Source of the DNA: Kistimonas sp964291505
GTDB lineage: Bacteria > Pseudomonadota > Gammaproteobacteria > Pseudomonadales > Endozoicomonadaceae
Direction of reading: 5' to 3'
DNA length: 64,000 bases
Assembly: GCA_964291505.2 (NCBI GenBank)
Contig: OZ220199.1
Coordinates: 496,001-560,000, forward strand
Each line of letters opens with the position of its first letter. The stretch's first letter is position 1. Under the pieces are notes generated by a model. It was not told the origin of the DNA and did not search any database. It was given only the letters and a program-made list of their open reading frames with translations. This document shows, piece after piece, positions 53,857-63,090 of this stretch. The translations under genes were made by a program, and so were the position numbers.

Positions 53857-54160
53857 TTGTAAATCACCGGGGTATTAATAAAAGGTGATCATTAGATCGC
53901 TTCGCTACTGAAAAGTTCCCAATACCCCAGCAACCCCAAAGAAATCTGTGTATTAACCCTAGGTGTCGCACGTATCGCACTACGCTCTTTTGGCCCTGAT
54001 GAAAAGTTACGTACCCTTCATCGTATTTTCTGTCTGGTTAAATAAGCGGGTCAGGCCTAGAATAAGCAGCTTTTTCTGGTAGGTTGCAACGCTGTCCACC
54101 TTGGCTATCAGTGGAAGTAAGAACCTGCCGATGCCCGAAACGACACGGTAACACAAGCGG
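53857..54160. other. Intergenic region upstream of miaB
   Basis: About 304 bases between divergent genes; no coding region. TGTCGCACGTATCGCAC near 53965 is a small direct repeat of TCGCAC. The miaB start has no strong Shine-Dalgarno sequence. Confidence 0.4.
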
Positions 54161-55516
54161 ATGCGCAAGAAGCTATACATCAAAACCCATGGTTGTCAGA
54201 TGAACGAGTATGATTCCGCCCGCATGGCGGACCTGCTCGGCGAAACCCATGAGCTTGAGCTGACCGACAGCCCCGATGACGCGGATGTCTTGCTGGTGAA
54301 CACCTGTTCAGTCCGGGAAAAGGCCCAGGAGAAACTGTTTCATCAGCTTGGCCGCTGGAAGCGCCTGAAAGAGCAAAACCCTAAGCTCGTCATTGGTGTG
54401 GGCGGCTGTGTCGCCAGCCAGGAAGGCGATGCCATTCGTCGCCGCGCCCCGTATGTTGACGTGATCTTCGGGCCGCAGACCCTGCACCGCCTGCCGGAAA
54501 TGATTGACGCCAGCAAAACCACCAGCAAAGCCGTGGTCGATGTCACCTTCCCGGAAATCGAAAAATTTGACCGCCTTCCGGAACCCAGCGTTAACGGCCC
54601 CACAGCGTTTGTGTCTGTTATGGAAGGCTGCAGCAAGTACTGCACCTTCTGTATCGTCCCTTATACCCGTGGCGACGAAGTCAGCCGCCCCTTTGATGAT
54701 GTAATTGCCGAATGTGTCTCCCTGGCTGAACAGGGCGTTCGTGAAATTAACCTGCTGGGGCAGAACGTTAATGCCTATCGCGGTGAAAAGCATGACGGTA
54801 CAGTCGCCGATCTGGCTGAACTGATCACCTATGTCGCCGCCATCGACGGCATTGGCCGGATCCGTTTCACCACATCGCATCCGGTGGAATTCTCAGAGAG
54901 CCTGATCCAGGTTTACGCGGATGTGCCAGAGCTGGTCAGCCACCTTCACCTGCCGGTACAAAGCGGTTCTGATCGCATACTGGCGCTGATGAAGCGCGGT
55001 CATATGGCGCTGGAATACAAGTCCAAGATTCGCAAGCTGCGTAAAATTCGCCCCGACCTGAGCATGTCGTCCGACTTTATTATCGGTTTCCCTGGCGAAA
55101 CGGATCGCGACTTTCAGGACACCATGAACCTGATCGCTGATGTTAATTTCGATGCCTCGTTCAGCTTTATCTACAGCAAGCGCCCGGGCACACCTGCGTC
55201 CGACATGCCAGACGATGTGCCTGCTGAAGTGAAGAAGCAGCGACTGCAAATCCTTCAGGATCGCATCAACCAGCAGACCATGCAGATCAGCCGTCGCTTG
55301 GTCGGCACTACACAACGCATTCTTGTCACAGACTTTTCCAAAAAAGATCCAGGACAGTTACAGGGTCGAACCGAGTGTAACCGCGTTGTTAACTTCCACT
55401 GTACAGATCCCCGACTGATCGGTCGCTTTGCTGATGTGCTGATCCTGGAAGCATTTCCGCACAGCTTGCGAGGTGAGCTGGTTTCTTCTGAACTGGACGA
55501 AGCAAACGTCGCATAG
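54161..55516 (+). CDS. miaB: tRNA-2-methylthio-N6-dimethylallyladenosine synthase
   Basis: 451 residues. Radical-SAM methylthiotransferase that adds the 2-methylthio group to i6A37 of tRNAs reading UNN codons. The N-terminal UPF0004 domain holds three cluster cysteines (THGCQMNEYDSARM, NTCSVREKAQEK, GGCVASQEG), the radical-SAM domain has the CxxxCxxC motif GCSKYCTFCIVPYTRG, and the C-terminal TRAM domain ends with RTECNRVVNF. In related genomes ybeZ-ybeY-corC-lnt follow directly; here two reverse-strand genes intervene. Confidence 0.97.
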   Translation: MRKKLYIKTHGCQMNEYDSARMADLLGETHELELTDSPDDADVLLVNTCSVREKAQEKLFHQLGRWKRLKEQNPKLVIGVGGCVASQEGDAIRRRAPYVDVIFGPQTLHRLPEMIDASKTTSKAVVDVTFPEIEKFDRLPEPSVNGPTAFVSVMEGCSKYCTFCIVPYTRGDEVSRPFDDVIAECVSLAEQGVREINLLGQNVNAYRGEKHDGTVADLAELITYVAAIDGIGRIRFTTSHPVEFSESLIQVYADVPELVSHLHLPVQSGSDRILALMKRGHMALEYKSKIRKLRKIRPDLSMSSDFIIGFPGETDRDFQDTMNLIADVNFDASFSFIYSKRPGTPASDMPDDVPAEVKKQRLQILQDRINQQTMQISRRLVGTTQRILVTDFSKKDPGQLQGRTECNRVVNFHCTDPRLIGRFADVLILEAFPHSLRGELVSSELDEANVA

Positions 55517-55554
55517 AAAGGGTACGGGTAATCATCGAGACGATGGTTACCCAA

Positions 55555-56670
55555 TTATGTCTGCCATATAGAGAATTGGTCTGATGGAGTATCAGCCTGA
55601 TATTGGGACGGAAGTAGATGACGTTTCACTGACCTGGGTATCTTGTGTGCCAGCTTGGGATTACACCTGACCAATTTTCGAACCAACATAGCGCAAAAGT
55701 GCTGCAAAGGAGGAACATCTGATTGCAACAACATAACCATGTAATCATTGTTCAGATTGCAGGCCATCTCAAATGGCGTCACCCCATCATGATTAGTATG
55801 CCTGATAAGCATCGGTCGCAAATTTGAAAGCCTAAAAGCTGCCTCAATAGAGTTATTCCATACAGAATGGTGTAAATAGCTATTACCGTCACTATCGAGT
55901 AGCATTAAGTCCACGTTTAAGCTATCTATAAGAGCCTCAATAATAACTAGATCATCCTGAGCTAACGCATTATGTAACGCCGTATACCCTTGGCTATTTA
56001 CTCTATTAACATCAACACCCTTTCTTAAGAAATAAATCATTATCCTAAACGCACCAGATTCAGCAGCAACATGCAACAAACTAACATTTGAGCTATTACT
56101 AAAATGAATATCCAGACCCGAATGCATCATAAGAAAAAGCAAATCCAACCGATCCTGACGCACAACATGAAAAACAGGCGTCTCGGAATATTCATCTTCA
56201 TCACCCAAGGATAACTTTCCCTCCTCAAGGAAATACTTTATTATCAACCACTCCGCACGGCGAGCTGCAATATGCAAGAATGTCTCCCCAAGCATATTTC
56301 GAAAATCCTTATCCTTAAATTTATTTTTATTCAGAATAAAATCAGCAACTGACCCAAATTCAAGCAATGCAAACAACTCATCAACATATTCATCGTAGCT
56401 CTCTGACTGAAACTCAAACAATGTTGAAACATAAACACATGGCACCGAGTAAAACAAAGAGAGATTGATATACTTACACTTCCTCTTTACCAACTGCTTT
56501 TCGGACTGAGTTGCAAGCTGATCAATATTTTTTTCATTAAGTAAAAATCTAATTCTTTTAGAATGATCGGTCACTGCCCTTCCCATGAAAAAAGACAAAT
56601 CCACAACTTCTGTATTATTTTCAGAGTCATAATTACAGGACATTGAATTTACAACATAACAGGGTTTCAT
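55555..56670 (-). CDS. Ankyrin-repeat/SOCS-box protein (ASB-like)
   Basis: 371 residues. Ankyrin repeats span about 125-315 (ETFLHIAARRAEWLIIKYFLEEG, SLLHVAAESGAFRIMIYFLRKGVDVN, YTALHNALAQDDLVIIEALIDSLNVD, VTPFEMACNLNNDYMVMLLQ). Directly after them comes a SOCS box: PLQHFCAMLV (Pro321, Leu322, Cys326, Val330) fits the Elongin-C-binding BC-box pattern, and IPRSVKRHLL (344-353) fits the Cullin5-box end LPxP-LKxYLL. In animals ankyrin-SOCS (ASB) proteins are substrate receptors of Elongin B/C-Cullin5 ubiquitin ligases, so this is probably a translocated mimic. No signal peptide. AT-rich insert between miaB and ybeZ. Confidence 0.83.
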   Translation of the reverse strand: MKPCYVVNSMSCNYDSENNTEVVDLSFFMGRAVTDHSKRIRFLLNEKNIDQLATQSEKQLVKRKCKYINLSLFYSVPCVYVSTLFEFQSESYDEYVDELFALLEFGSVADFILNKNKFKDKDFRNMLGETFLHIAARRAEWLIIKYFLEEGKLSLGDEDEYSETPVFHVVRQDRLDLLFLMMHSGLDIHFSNSSNVSLLHVAAESGAFRIMIYFLRKGVDVNRVNSQGYTALHNALAQDDLVIIEALIDSLNVDLMLLDSDGNSYLHHSVWNNSIEAAFRLSNLRPMLIRHTNHDGVTPFEMACNLNNDYMVMLLQSDVPPLQHFCAMLVRKLVRCNPKLAHKIPRSVKRHLLPSQYQADTPSDQFSIWQT

Positions 56671-56817
56671 GCAGAAATACTTCTTACAAAATTAATAGAG
56701 ACATTATCTTCTCGATAGAGTTCACTGTCAGTGACAGTTACTAATAATTATCAAATAGAGGGGCTCCACCAATACATTGGCAGAGCCTTTAATGGATGTT
56801 AAACCTCTATTTACGCA

Positions 56818-58812
56818 TTACCAGTAAATCCCCCGCAACAATGCAGCAAAAGCCACCTGCTCTGAGGAAATGGCTGCATTTTTCCCTTTATCAGCCTCTT
56901 TATCGCCACGTGCAGCAGCAGAATCCGGGAACATCTTGAAGCCGGTGTTCATAATGATCTCGCTGGCCCTGGGTGCCAGAGCATTCACGACCTGGGCAAA
57001 GACCCCCAACCGTGTAGCAATCCGCTTGGGCTTGTTGATCATCGCATCCAGTACCATATCTGCCGCTTCATCTGGTGTGAGAGTCGGTACAGAGTCATAG
57101 ATCTTGGTTGGACCAATCATCGGGGTTTTCACCAACGGCATATTAATAGTGGTGAACTTGACGTTACGGTCAGAGAACTCTGCCGCCGCGCAGCGGGAAA
57201 AAGCGTCCAGCGCCGCCTTTGAAGCAACATAAGCTGAGAACCGGGGTGCATTGGTCAGCACGCCGATGGACGAAATATTGATAATGTGTCCGCGACGTCT
57301 TTCCAGCATGACCGGTGAAAAGCCCATGATCAGCTTCAGCGCACCAAAATAGTTCAGCTGCATGGTTCGCTCGAAGTCATGCAACCGATCAAACGACAGC
57401 GCAATGGAACGCCGGATTGAACGTCCCGCGTTGTTAACCAGGATATCGACAAGACCGTGATCGGCTAACACGGCGCCCACCAGCGTTTCGCAGTCTTCCG
57501 GCACACTGATATCACAACGGTAGACATGGGCTTCACCACCGAGCTGGGCGATTTCCCGCTTGGTCTCTTCCAGTTTCTCCGGGGTCCGCGCGACCAGAAT
57601 CAACTTGGCGCCACTCTCTGCCAGCTTCAGGGCTGTCGCCTTACCGATACCCGATGTTGCCCCGGTAATCACAATGGTCTTGCCCTGAACGGCACCCTTG
57701 ATGGTTCGATCCACGGACAATTCCGGATCCAGCTTCCGCTCCCAGAAATCCCAGATAGCCGGGGCATAGTCTTGCAATCTCGGACATTCGATGTCCGAGC
57801 CTTTCAAAGCGCGCTCAGTTTCCCGACAGTCGAACTTGGTCGGGTAATTCACAAAGCTCATGACAGTCGGCGGAATCCCCAAATCTTCCAGCAAGGCATC
57901 ACGTATGCGCTGGACGGGTGGCAGACGGGTAATACCATCCCGGATCATCTTGGGGATAAAGCCGAACATGCGCGAATCAATCCGCATGGCCATTTTGGGC
58001 GCGTGTCCTGCTTCAGCAAAGATGTTCATCACTTCACCAACTTTGGACGGATCCGGATCCACCAGATGGAAACACTGGCCATCGAGCCCCGGCTGTCTGG
58101 CAATGTGCGCCATGGCGTTGACCACAAAATCCACCGGAACGATGTTCATCCGCCCCCCTTCTATTCCGATGGTCGGCATCCACTGGGGCAGTGACTGACG
58201 CAGTTTTTGCAGTAACTTGAAGAAATAATACGGGCCATCAACTTTATCCATCTCACCGGTTTCGGAGTGGCCGATGACCATACCCGGCCGGTAAACACGC
58301 CAAGGTACCTTGCAGTCGTCACGCACAACTTTCTCTGCCAGGTGCTTGGTACGAAGGTAGGGATGGTCAAGATGTTCCGCCTCGTCAAACATATCTTCAC
58401 GGAACGTACCGCGATACAGACCCGCTGCGGCAATGGAACTGACATGGTGAAAGCAACCGGCTGACAAGGCTTCAGCGCAGGCTACCGCTGCACGCGTTCC
58501 TTCAATATTGGCCTGTTCCTGGCTTTCAGCATCCGCTTTCATATCGTAGATAGCGGCCAGATGGAAAAAATGATCGATCGAACCGTTGAGAATGTTTCGG
58601 GTGTTCTCATCAATACCCAGAGCGGGAGCGGTCAAATCCCCCACAACACCGACAAGCCGTGCTTCGTCAACGCCACAGCGTTCGCGCAAGGCGTCCAACT
58701 TGTCCATGGAGTTTTCACGCACCAGCGCATAGACCGTTCCCCCCTGCTCCAGCAACCGTGCAACCAGAAAACGGCCGATGAAACCGGTACCGCCGGTAAC
58801 AAAATAACGCAT
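56818..58812 (-). CDS. Fatty acyl-CoA reductase (alcohol-forming), two-domain SDR type
   Basis: 664 residues from ATG 58812 (a TTG one codon earlier is less likely; GGAAGGA lies upstream). The N-terminal half is an extended SDR/NAD(P)-binding reductase (YFVTGGTGFIGRFLVARLLEQGG, FHHVSSIAAAGLYRGTFRED, HPYLRTKHLAEK). The C-terminal half is a second SDR (IVITGATSGIGKATALKLAESG, VNNAGRSIRRSIALSFDR, YVASKAALDAFSRCAA). Length and motifs match the Marinobacter two-domain reductases that take fatty acyl-CoA or fatty aldehyde to fatty alcohol with NADPH, used for wax esters or ether lipids. Single gene, divergent from ybeZ. Confidence 0.9.
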   Translation of the reverse strand: MRYFVTGGTGFIGRFLVARLLEQGGTVYALVRENSMDKLDALRERCGVDEARLVGVVGDLTAPALGIDENTRNILNGSIDHFFHLAAIYDMKADAESQEQANIEGTRAAVACAEALSAGCFHHVSSIAAAGLYRGTFREDMFDEAEHLDHPYLRTKHLAEKVVRDDCKVPWRVYRPGMVIGHSETGEMDKVDGPYYFFKLLQKLRQSLPQWMPTIGIEGGRMNIVPVDFVVNAMAHIARQPGLDGQCFHLVDPDPSKVGEVMNIFAEAGHAPKMAMRIDSRMFGFIPKMIRDGITRLPPVQRIRDALLEDLGIPPTVMSFVNYPTKFDCRETERALKGSDIECPRLQDYAPAIWDFWERKLDPELSVDRTIKGAVQGKTIVITGATSGIGKATALKLAESGAKLILVARTPEKLEETKREIAQLGGEAHVYRCDISVPEDCETLVGAVLADHGLVDILVNNAGRSIRRSIALSFDRLHDFERTMQLNYFGALKLIMGFSPVMLERRRGHIINISSIGVLTNAPRFSAYVASKAALDAFSRCAAAEFSDRNVKFTTINMPLVKTPMIGPTKIYDSVPTLTPDEAADMVLDAMINKPKRIATRLGVFAQVVNALAPRASEIIMNTGFKMFPDSAAARGDKEADKGKNAAISSEQVAFAALLRGIYW

Positions 58813-59190
58813 CAATGGTCCTTCCTTATCTTGTTATTGTGAAAAAATCTCCCACTTCAACACGGTGGAAAACCTTTCATTGTTCTCAGGGCAACATGCC
58901 ATTGCGCGGTATCGACGCAAACAACCTGAGGCTCTGCGGTTGGTTTATCACAATCTGTGCCAATCGCAGCCTGTCCTTTCGGGCGACCATTTTATAACGA
59001 ATACCGATTTAAAATTTAAGAATTCTCCGTTTTTGTTATAGTAGCGACCGACGGTTATCCGGCGTGTCAGACCGAGTCTGAAAGCGAGTCGCTTCAATAA
59101 CGCCGTTTTATCAGGAGCTAATGAGTCGCTACCGTCCTCATGCTTTCCATGATGGGCTAACCGGTATATGCTCAATACATACGCTGTAAC
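58813..59190. other. Intergenic region between divergent acyl-CoA reductase and ybeZ
   Basis: About 378 bases. TTATAGT at 59036-59042 could be a -10 for the ybeZ operon, with no good -35. The remaining leader of about 145 bases before ybeZ shows no clear gene or riboswitch. Confidence 0.4.
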
Positions 59191-60225
59191 ATGGTTGATC
59201 ACGACACTTTGAACGCACAACCCACCGGGGCATCCGCCCGCCAATTCGATCTTGAGCCTCTCGACGCTCACCGTTTCGCCCTGCTATGCGGCCAATTCAA
59301 TGAACACCTGAAGCAAATTGAGCAGCGACTTGGTATCCGTATCAATAATCGCGGCAACCATTTTGAACTGGCTGGCGATGAACAGATGGTGGATGCCGGG
59401 GAAGATATCCTGCGCCAACTCTACGCCGAAACCGACGGCGCCAGTGACCTTTCTCCGGAAACCGTGCACCTGTTCCTGCAGAATGCCTCGGTCGAAGCCG
59501 TGATTGACGGTACCCAGATTGTTCAGGATCTTGACTCGGTCAGCCTGAGAACCCGCAAGGGCCTGATCAAGCCCCGGGGACCTAACCAGCAACAGTATGT
59601 CCGCACCATTCTGGAAAACGACATAAACTTTGGCATCGGTCCGGCGGGCACCGGCAAGACCTACCTTGCAGTAGCCTGTGCGGTGCAGGCGCTGGAAATG
59701 GAACAGATTCGCCGCATCCTGCTGGTACGTCCAGCGGTTGAAGCCGGCGAAAAACTGGGCTTCCTACCCGGTGACCTTGCTCAGAAAATCGATCCTTATC
59801 TCCGTCCTCTGTATGACGCGCTCTATGAAATGATTGGTTTCGACCGTGTTGCTCGACTGATCGAAAAGAACGTCATCGAAGTCGCACCGCTGGCTTATAT
59901 GCGTGGCCGGACCCTGAACAATGCCTTCATCATTCTGGATGAATCCCAGAACACCACGGTCGAGCAGATGAAGATGTTCCTGACCCGGATCGGGTTTGGT
60001 TCCACCGCCATCATTACCGGTGATATCACCCAGGTTGACCTGCCCCGCGGTACCCGTTCCGGATTGGCACACGCCATTGAAGTGCTGGAAGGTGTACCGG
60101 GTATCGGCTTTACAATGTTCAATTCCCGCGACGTTGTCCGGCACCCACTGGTTCAGAAGATCGTCGAGGCTTACGACCAGCACGACCGCATTCAGCAGTC
60201 CCGCAAGACCAAGGGGACTGCCTGA
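59191..60225 (+). CDS. ybeZ: PhoH-family ATPase YbeZ
   Basis: 344 residues. PhoH-like P-loop ATPase thought to act with YbeY in rRNA/ribosome maturation. A small N-terminal KH-like region is followed by Walker A GIGPAGTGKTYLAV, LLVRPAVEAGEKLGFLPGD, Walker B AFIILDESQNTT and sensor ITGDITQVDLP. Its stop overlaps the ybeY start (TGATG). First gene of the ybeZ-ybeY-corC-lnt operon. Confidence 0.95.
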   Translation: MVDHDTLNAQPTGASARQFDLEPLDAHRFALLCGQFNEHLKQIEQRLGIRINNRGNHFELAGDEQMVDAGEDILRQLYAETDGASDLSPETVHLFLQNASVEAVIDGTQIVQDLDSVSLRTRKGLIKPRGPNQQQYVRTILENDINFGIGPAGTGKTYLAVACAVQALEMEQIRRILLVRPAVEAGEKLGFLPGDLAQKIDPYLRPLYDALYEMIGFDRVARLIEKNVIEVAPLAYMRGRTLNNAFIILDESQNTTVEQMKMFLTRIGFGSTAIITGDITQVDLPRGTRSGLAHAIEVLEGVPGIGFTMFNSRDVVRHPLVQKIVEAYDQHDRIQQSRKTKGTA

Positions 60226-60701
60226 TGGCCATCCATATTGACCTTCAGGTCAACAGCGACAGCGACAACCTGCCGTCTGAAGCCACCCTGGCCCAATGGG
60301 CAGAGGCCGCTGTCGGCACTGCCCGTGACGAAACCGAAATCAGCATCCTGATCGTGGATACTGAGGAAGGCGCTGAGTTGAACCAGACCTGGCGCAACAA
60401 ACAGGGGCCGACCAACGTACTCTCCTTCCCTTCAGATCTACCCGAAGAGCTCGGGCTGCCACTGATTGGTGACCTGGTGATCTGCGCACCGGTCGTCGAA
60501 AAGGAAGCCCTGGAACAGCAAAAAACCCTGGAAGCCCATTGGGCTCACATGGTTGTTCACGGGACCTTGCATCTGCTGGGATATGACCATATAGAAGACG
60601 CAGACGCCCTCGAAATGGAGGCGCTGGAAACACAGGTTCTGACAGGACTGGGCTATCCCGCCCCTTACGCCATGGATGAGCTTTCTCCGGAAACCACGTA
60701 A
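60225..60701 (+). CDS. ybeY: Endoribonuclease YbeY
   Basis: 158 residues. Zinc-dependent single-strand endoribonuclease for 16S rRNA 3' processing and 70S quality control. The metal motif HGTLHLLGYDH is complete, and the conserved TNVLSFPSD strand precedes it (LIGDLVICAPVVEKEA). Coupled to ybeZ by a one-base overlap and followed by corC eight bases later. Confidence 0.97.
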   Translation: MAIHIDLQVNSDSDNLPSEATLAQWAEAAVGTARDETEISILIVDTEEGAELNQTWRNKQGPTNVLSFPSDLPEELGLPLIGDLVICAPVVEKEALEQQKTLEAHWAHMVVHGTLHLLGYDHIEDADALEMEALETQVLTGLGYPAPYAMDELSPETT

Positions 60702-60709
60702 AGAAGACA

Positions 60710-61594
60710 ATGAGCGACGACCACCCTAACCCGTCTCAACAGCCCGTCAGCCAGCCATCACAGAGCGCTGGCGCTCATCAGCACCAGAAAAACTGGCTGG
60801 ACCGGCTGAAGCAGGTTTTCTCCAACGACCCCAAGAACCGTGAAGAGCTGCTCAACCAGCTACGGGATGCCGAGCACAGCGAACTGCTCGACAGCGAGGC
60901 CCTGCAGATCATTGAAGGCGCTATCCAGGTTGCTGACATGCAGGTGCGTGAGGTCATGATTCCCCGCTCCCAGATGGTCTGCATCCGGGCAGAAGAGACC
61001 CCGGAGCAGTTCCTGCCTGCGCTGATTGAGTCCGGTCACTCACGCTTCCCGGTGATTGGTGATACCAAGGATGAAGTCCTCGGGGTTCTGCTGGCCAAGG
61101 ATCTGCTGCCGTTGATTCTGGACAAGGGTAGCCGTCGCTTTGCCATCAAGGACCTGCTGCGCCCTGCCACAGTGATTCCGGAAAGTAAGCGACTGAACGT
61201 GCTACTGCATGATTTCCGAACCAACCGGAATCATATGGCAATCGTTATTGATGAATACGGCGGCGTGGCCGGCCTCGTCACCATCGAAGATGTCATGGAG
61301 CAAATCGTCGGTGATATTGAGGATGAGTACGACGTTGAGGAAGACAGCTTCATCAAACCGCTGAATGACGGCGAATATGTGGTCAAGGCGCTGACCCCCA
61401 TTGAAGACTTCAACGAGCACTTTGACAGTGAGTTCAGTGAAGAAGAATTCGATACCATAGGCGGCATTGTGATGCAGCAGTTCGGTCATCTGCCCAAGCG
61501 CAATGAAACCATCACGATCGACAACTTCTCCTTCCAGGTATTGAACGCGGATAACCGTCGGATTCGTCTGCTGCGGGTAACGCCCGCCCAATGA
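60710..61594 (+). CDS. corC: CorC/YbeX, CBS-domain protein
   Basis: 294 residues. Two CBS domains (VREVMIPRSQMVCIRAEETPEQFL and IKDLLRPATVIPESKRLNVLL ... HMAIVIDEYGGVAGLVTIEDVMEQIVGDI) and a C-terminal CorC_HlyC domain (DFNEHFDSEFSEEEFDTIGGIVM). Family implicated in magnesium/cobalt efflux or, with YbeY, ribosome homeostasis. The Gln/Pro-rich N-terminal 25 residues look disordered. ATGA overlap with lnt. Confidence 0.95.
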   Translation: MSDDHPNPSQQPVSQPSQSAGAHQHQKNWLDRLKQVFSNDPKNREELLNQLRDAEHSELLDSEALQIIEGAIQVADMQVREVMIPRSQMVCIRAEETPEQFLPALIESGHSRFPVIGDTKDEVLGVLLAKDLLPLILDKGSRRFAIKDLLRPATVIPESKRLNVLLHDFRTNRNHMAIVIDEYGGVAGLVTIEDVMEQIVGDIEDEYDVEEDSFIKPLNDGEYVVKALTPIEDFNEHFDSEFSEEEFDTIGGIVMQQFGHLPKRNETITIDNFSFQVLNADNRRIRLLRVTPAQ

Positions 61595-63090
61595 TCAGAC
61601 TCCATCCCAGGGTCGGCCATCTATTGGCCGGCCTTGCCGGTGCCTGTGCGACACTGGCGTTCAGCCCTTTTGATCTCTGGCCAGTCTTCCTGCTGGTCAG
61701 TGCAGCTATTTTCTGGTTGATGCATGGCCTCTCACCCAGGCAGGCTGCCTGGCGTGGCTGGTGGTTTGGTGTCGGTTTTTATGGGGCTGGCGTTTCGTGG
61801 GTGTATGTCAGTATCCATAACTTTGGCAGTGCTCCGGCACCGTTGGCCTTCACCTTTACAGCCCTGTTTGTTATGGCTCTGGCGCTGGTGTTTACTGCAC
61901 CTCAGTTTGCGCTGTATCGCTGGTTCTGCCAGCGGATCAACCATGAAAACAGCTGGCCACCCGTACTGCTCTTCAGCGCCACCTGGGTATTATTCGAATG
62001 GGTTCGCAGCTGGCTCCTCACCGGTTTCCCCTGGCTTTATGGCGGCTACACGCTGATTGATACACCACTGGCCAGCTGGGCACCCGTTACAGGCGTTTTT
62101 GGGCTGTCATTACTACTGGTGCTGTTTGCCAGTGGATTGACACAATACCTTCGCTACCGACATGACCGCCCACTGCTTGCTATCTTGACCAGCACAGTTG
62201 TCCTTTTGCTGCTTAGTTTCCCACTTCAGACCATTCAGTGGACCCAGCCTGTAAAGGGCAAAACACTGTCATTTGCAGCCGTCCAGGGCAACATTTCTCA
62301 GGATCTGAAATGGAAACCCGGTCATCTGGATGACACGATTGAAACGTATCTTCAGCTGACCCAGCCATTCTGGAACAGGGACATTGTTATCTGGCCTGAG
62401 AATGCCATACCCACTCTCTACCAGAATGTCCCGGCACTGATGGATCAGCTGGATGCTAAGGGAAAAGAGGCTAAAACTAGCCTAGTGCTTGGCATGCCCT
62501 GGTATGAAAACGACCGTTTCTACAACAGTATCATCAGCCTGGGCAGCGGCGATGGCCATTATTTCAAACAGAAGCTGGTGCCTTTCGGAGAATATGTCCC
62601 CTTTGAATCTGTGCTGCGTGGCCTGATTGCCTTCTTCGATCTGCCCATGTCATCGTTTTCACTCGGCAGTGATAACCAGCTCCCGCTTCAAGTCGCCGGA
62701 TACCCCGTTGCGGCCTATATCTGCTACGAAGTTGTCTATCCGGACTTTGCAGCAGAGCTGGCTCGTGATACCGGTTTCCTGATTACCATCAGCAATGACA
62801 CCTGGTTTGGCACATCCATTGGTCCTTTCCAGCATTTCCAGATGGCTCGCATGCGGGCACTGGAAACCGGACGCTATATGATTCGTGGAACCAATGACGG
62901 TATCAGTGCACTGATTAATGAGAAAGGGCATGTCGTCAATCAGATCGCCCAATATCAGGCAGGGGTTCTGGAGGGGGAACTACCGGTAATGACTGGGGAC
63001 ACCCCATTCATGCGCTTCGGCTCATGGCCGGTACTGGCGTTATGTCTGCTGTTTCTGGTTGCAAGCTTGAAGCCCTGGCGGTCTCGCTAA
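61591..63090 (+). CDS. lnt: Apolipoprotein N-acyltransferase
   Basis: 499 residues. Inner-membrane enzyme that adds the third acyl chain to the N-terminal Cys of lipoproteins. Six or more N-terminal helices, then a nitrilase-like periplasmic domain with the catalytic triad Glu270 (WPENAIP), Lys326 (FKQKLVPFGEYVPFE) and Cys378 (AAYICYEVVYPD), and a final TM helix. Last gene of the ybeZ operon; its 3' end overlaps the opposite DUF2059 gene by four bases. Confidence 0.96.
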   Translation: MIRLHPRVGHLLAGLAGACATLAFSPFDLWPVFLLVSAAIFWLMHGLSPRQAAWRGWWFGVGFYGAGVSWVYVSIHNFGSAPAPLAFTFTALFVMALALVFTAPQFALYRWFCQRINHENSWPPVLLFSATWVLFEWVRSWLLTGFPWLYGGYTLIDTPLASWAPVTGVFGLSLLLVLFASGLTQYLRYRHDRPLLAILTSTVVLLLLSFPLQTIQWTQPVKGKTLSFAAVQGNISQDLKWKPGHLDDTIETYLQLTQPFWNRDIVIWPENAIPTLYQNVPALMDQLDAKGKEAKTSLVLGMPWYENDRFYNSIISLGSGDGHYFKQKLVPFGEYVPFESVLRGLIAFFDLPMSSFSLGSDNQLPLQVAGYPVAAYICYEVVYPDFAAELARDTGFLITISNDTWFGTSIGPFQHFQMARMRALETGRYMIRGTNDGISALINEKGHVVNQIAQYQAGVLEGELPVMTGDTPFMRFGSWPVLALCLLFLVASLKPWRSR

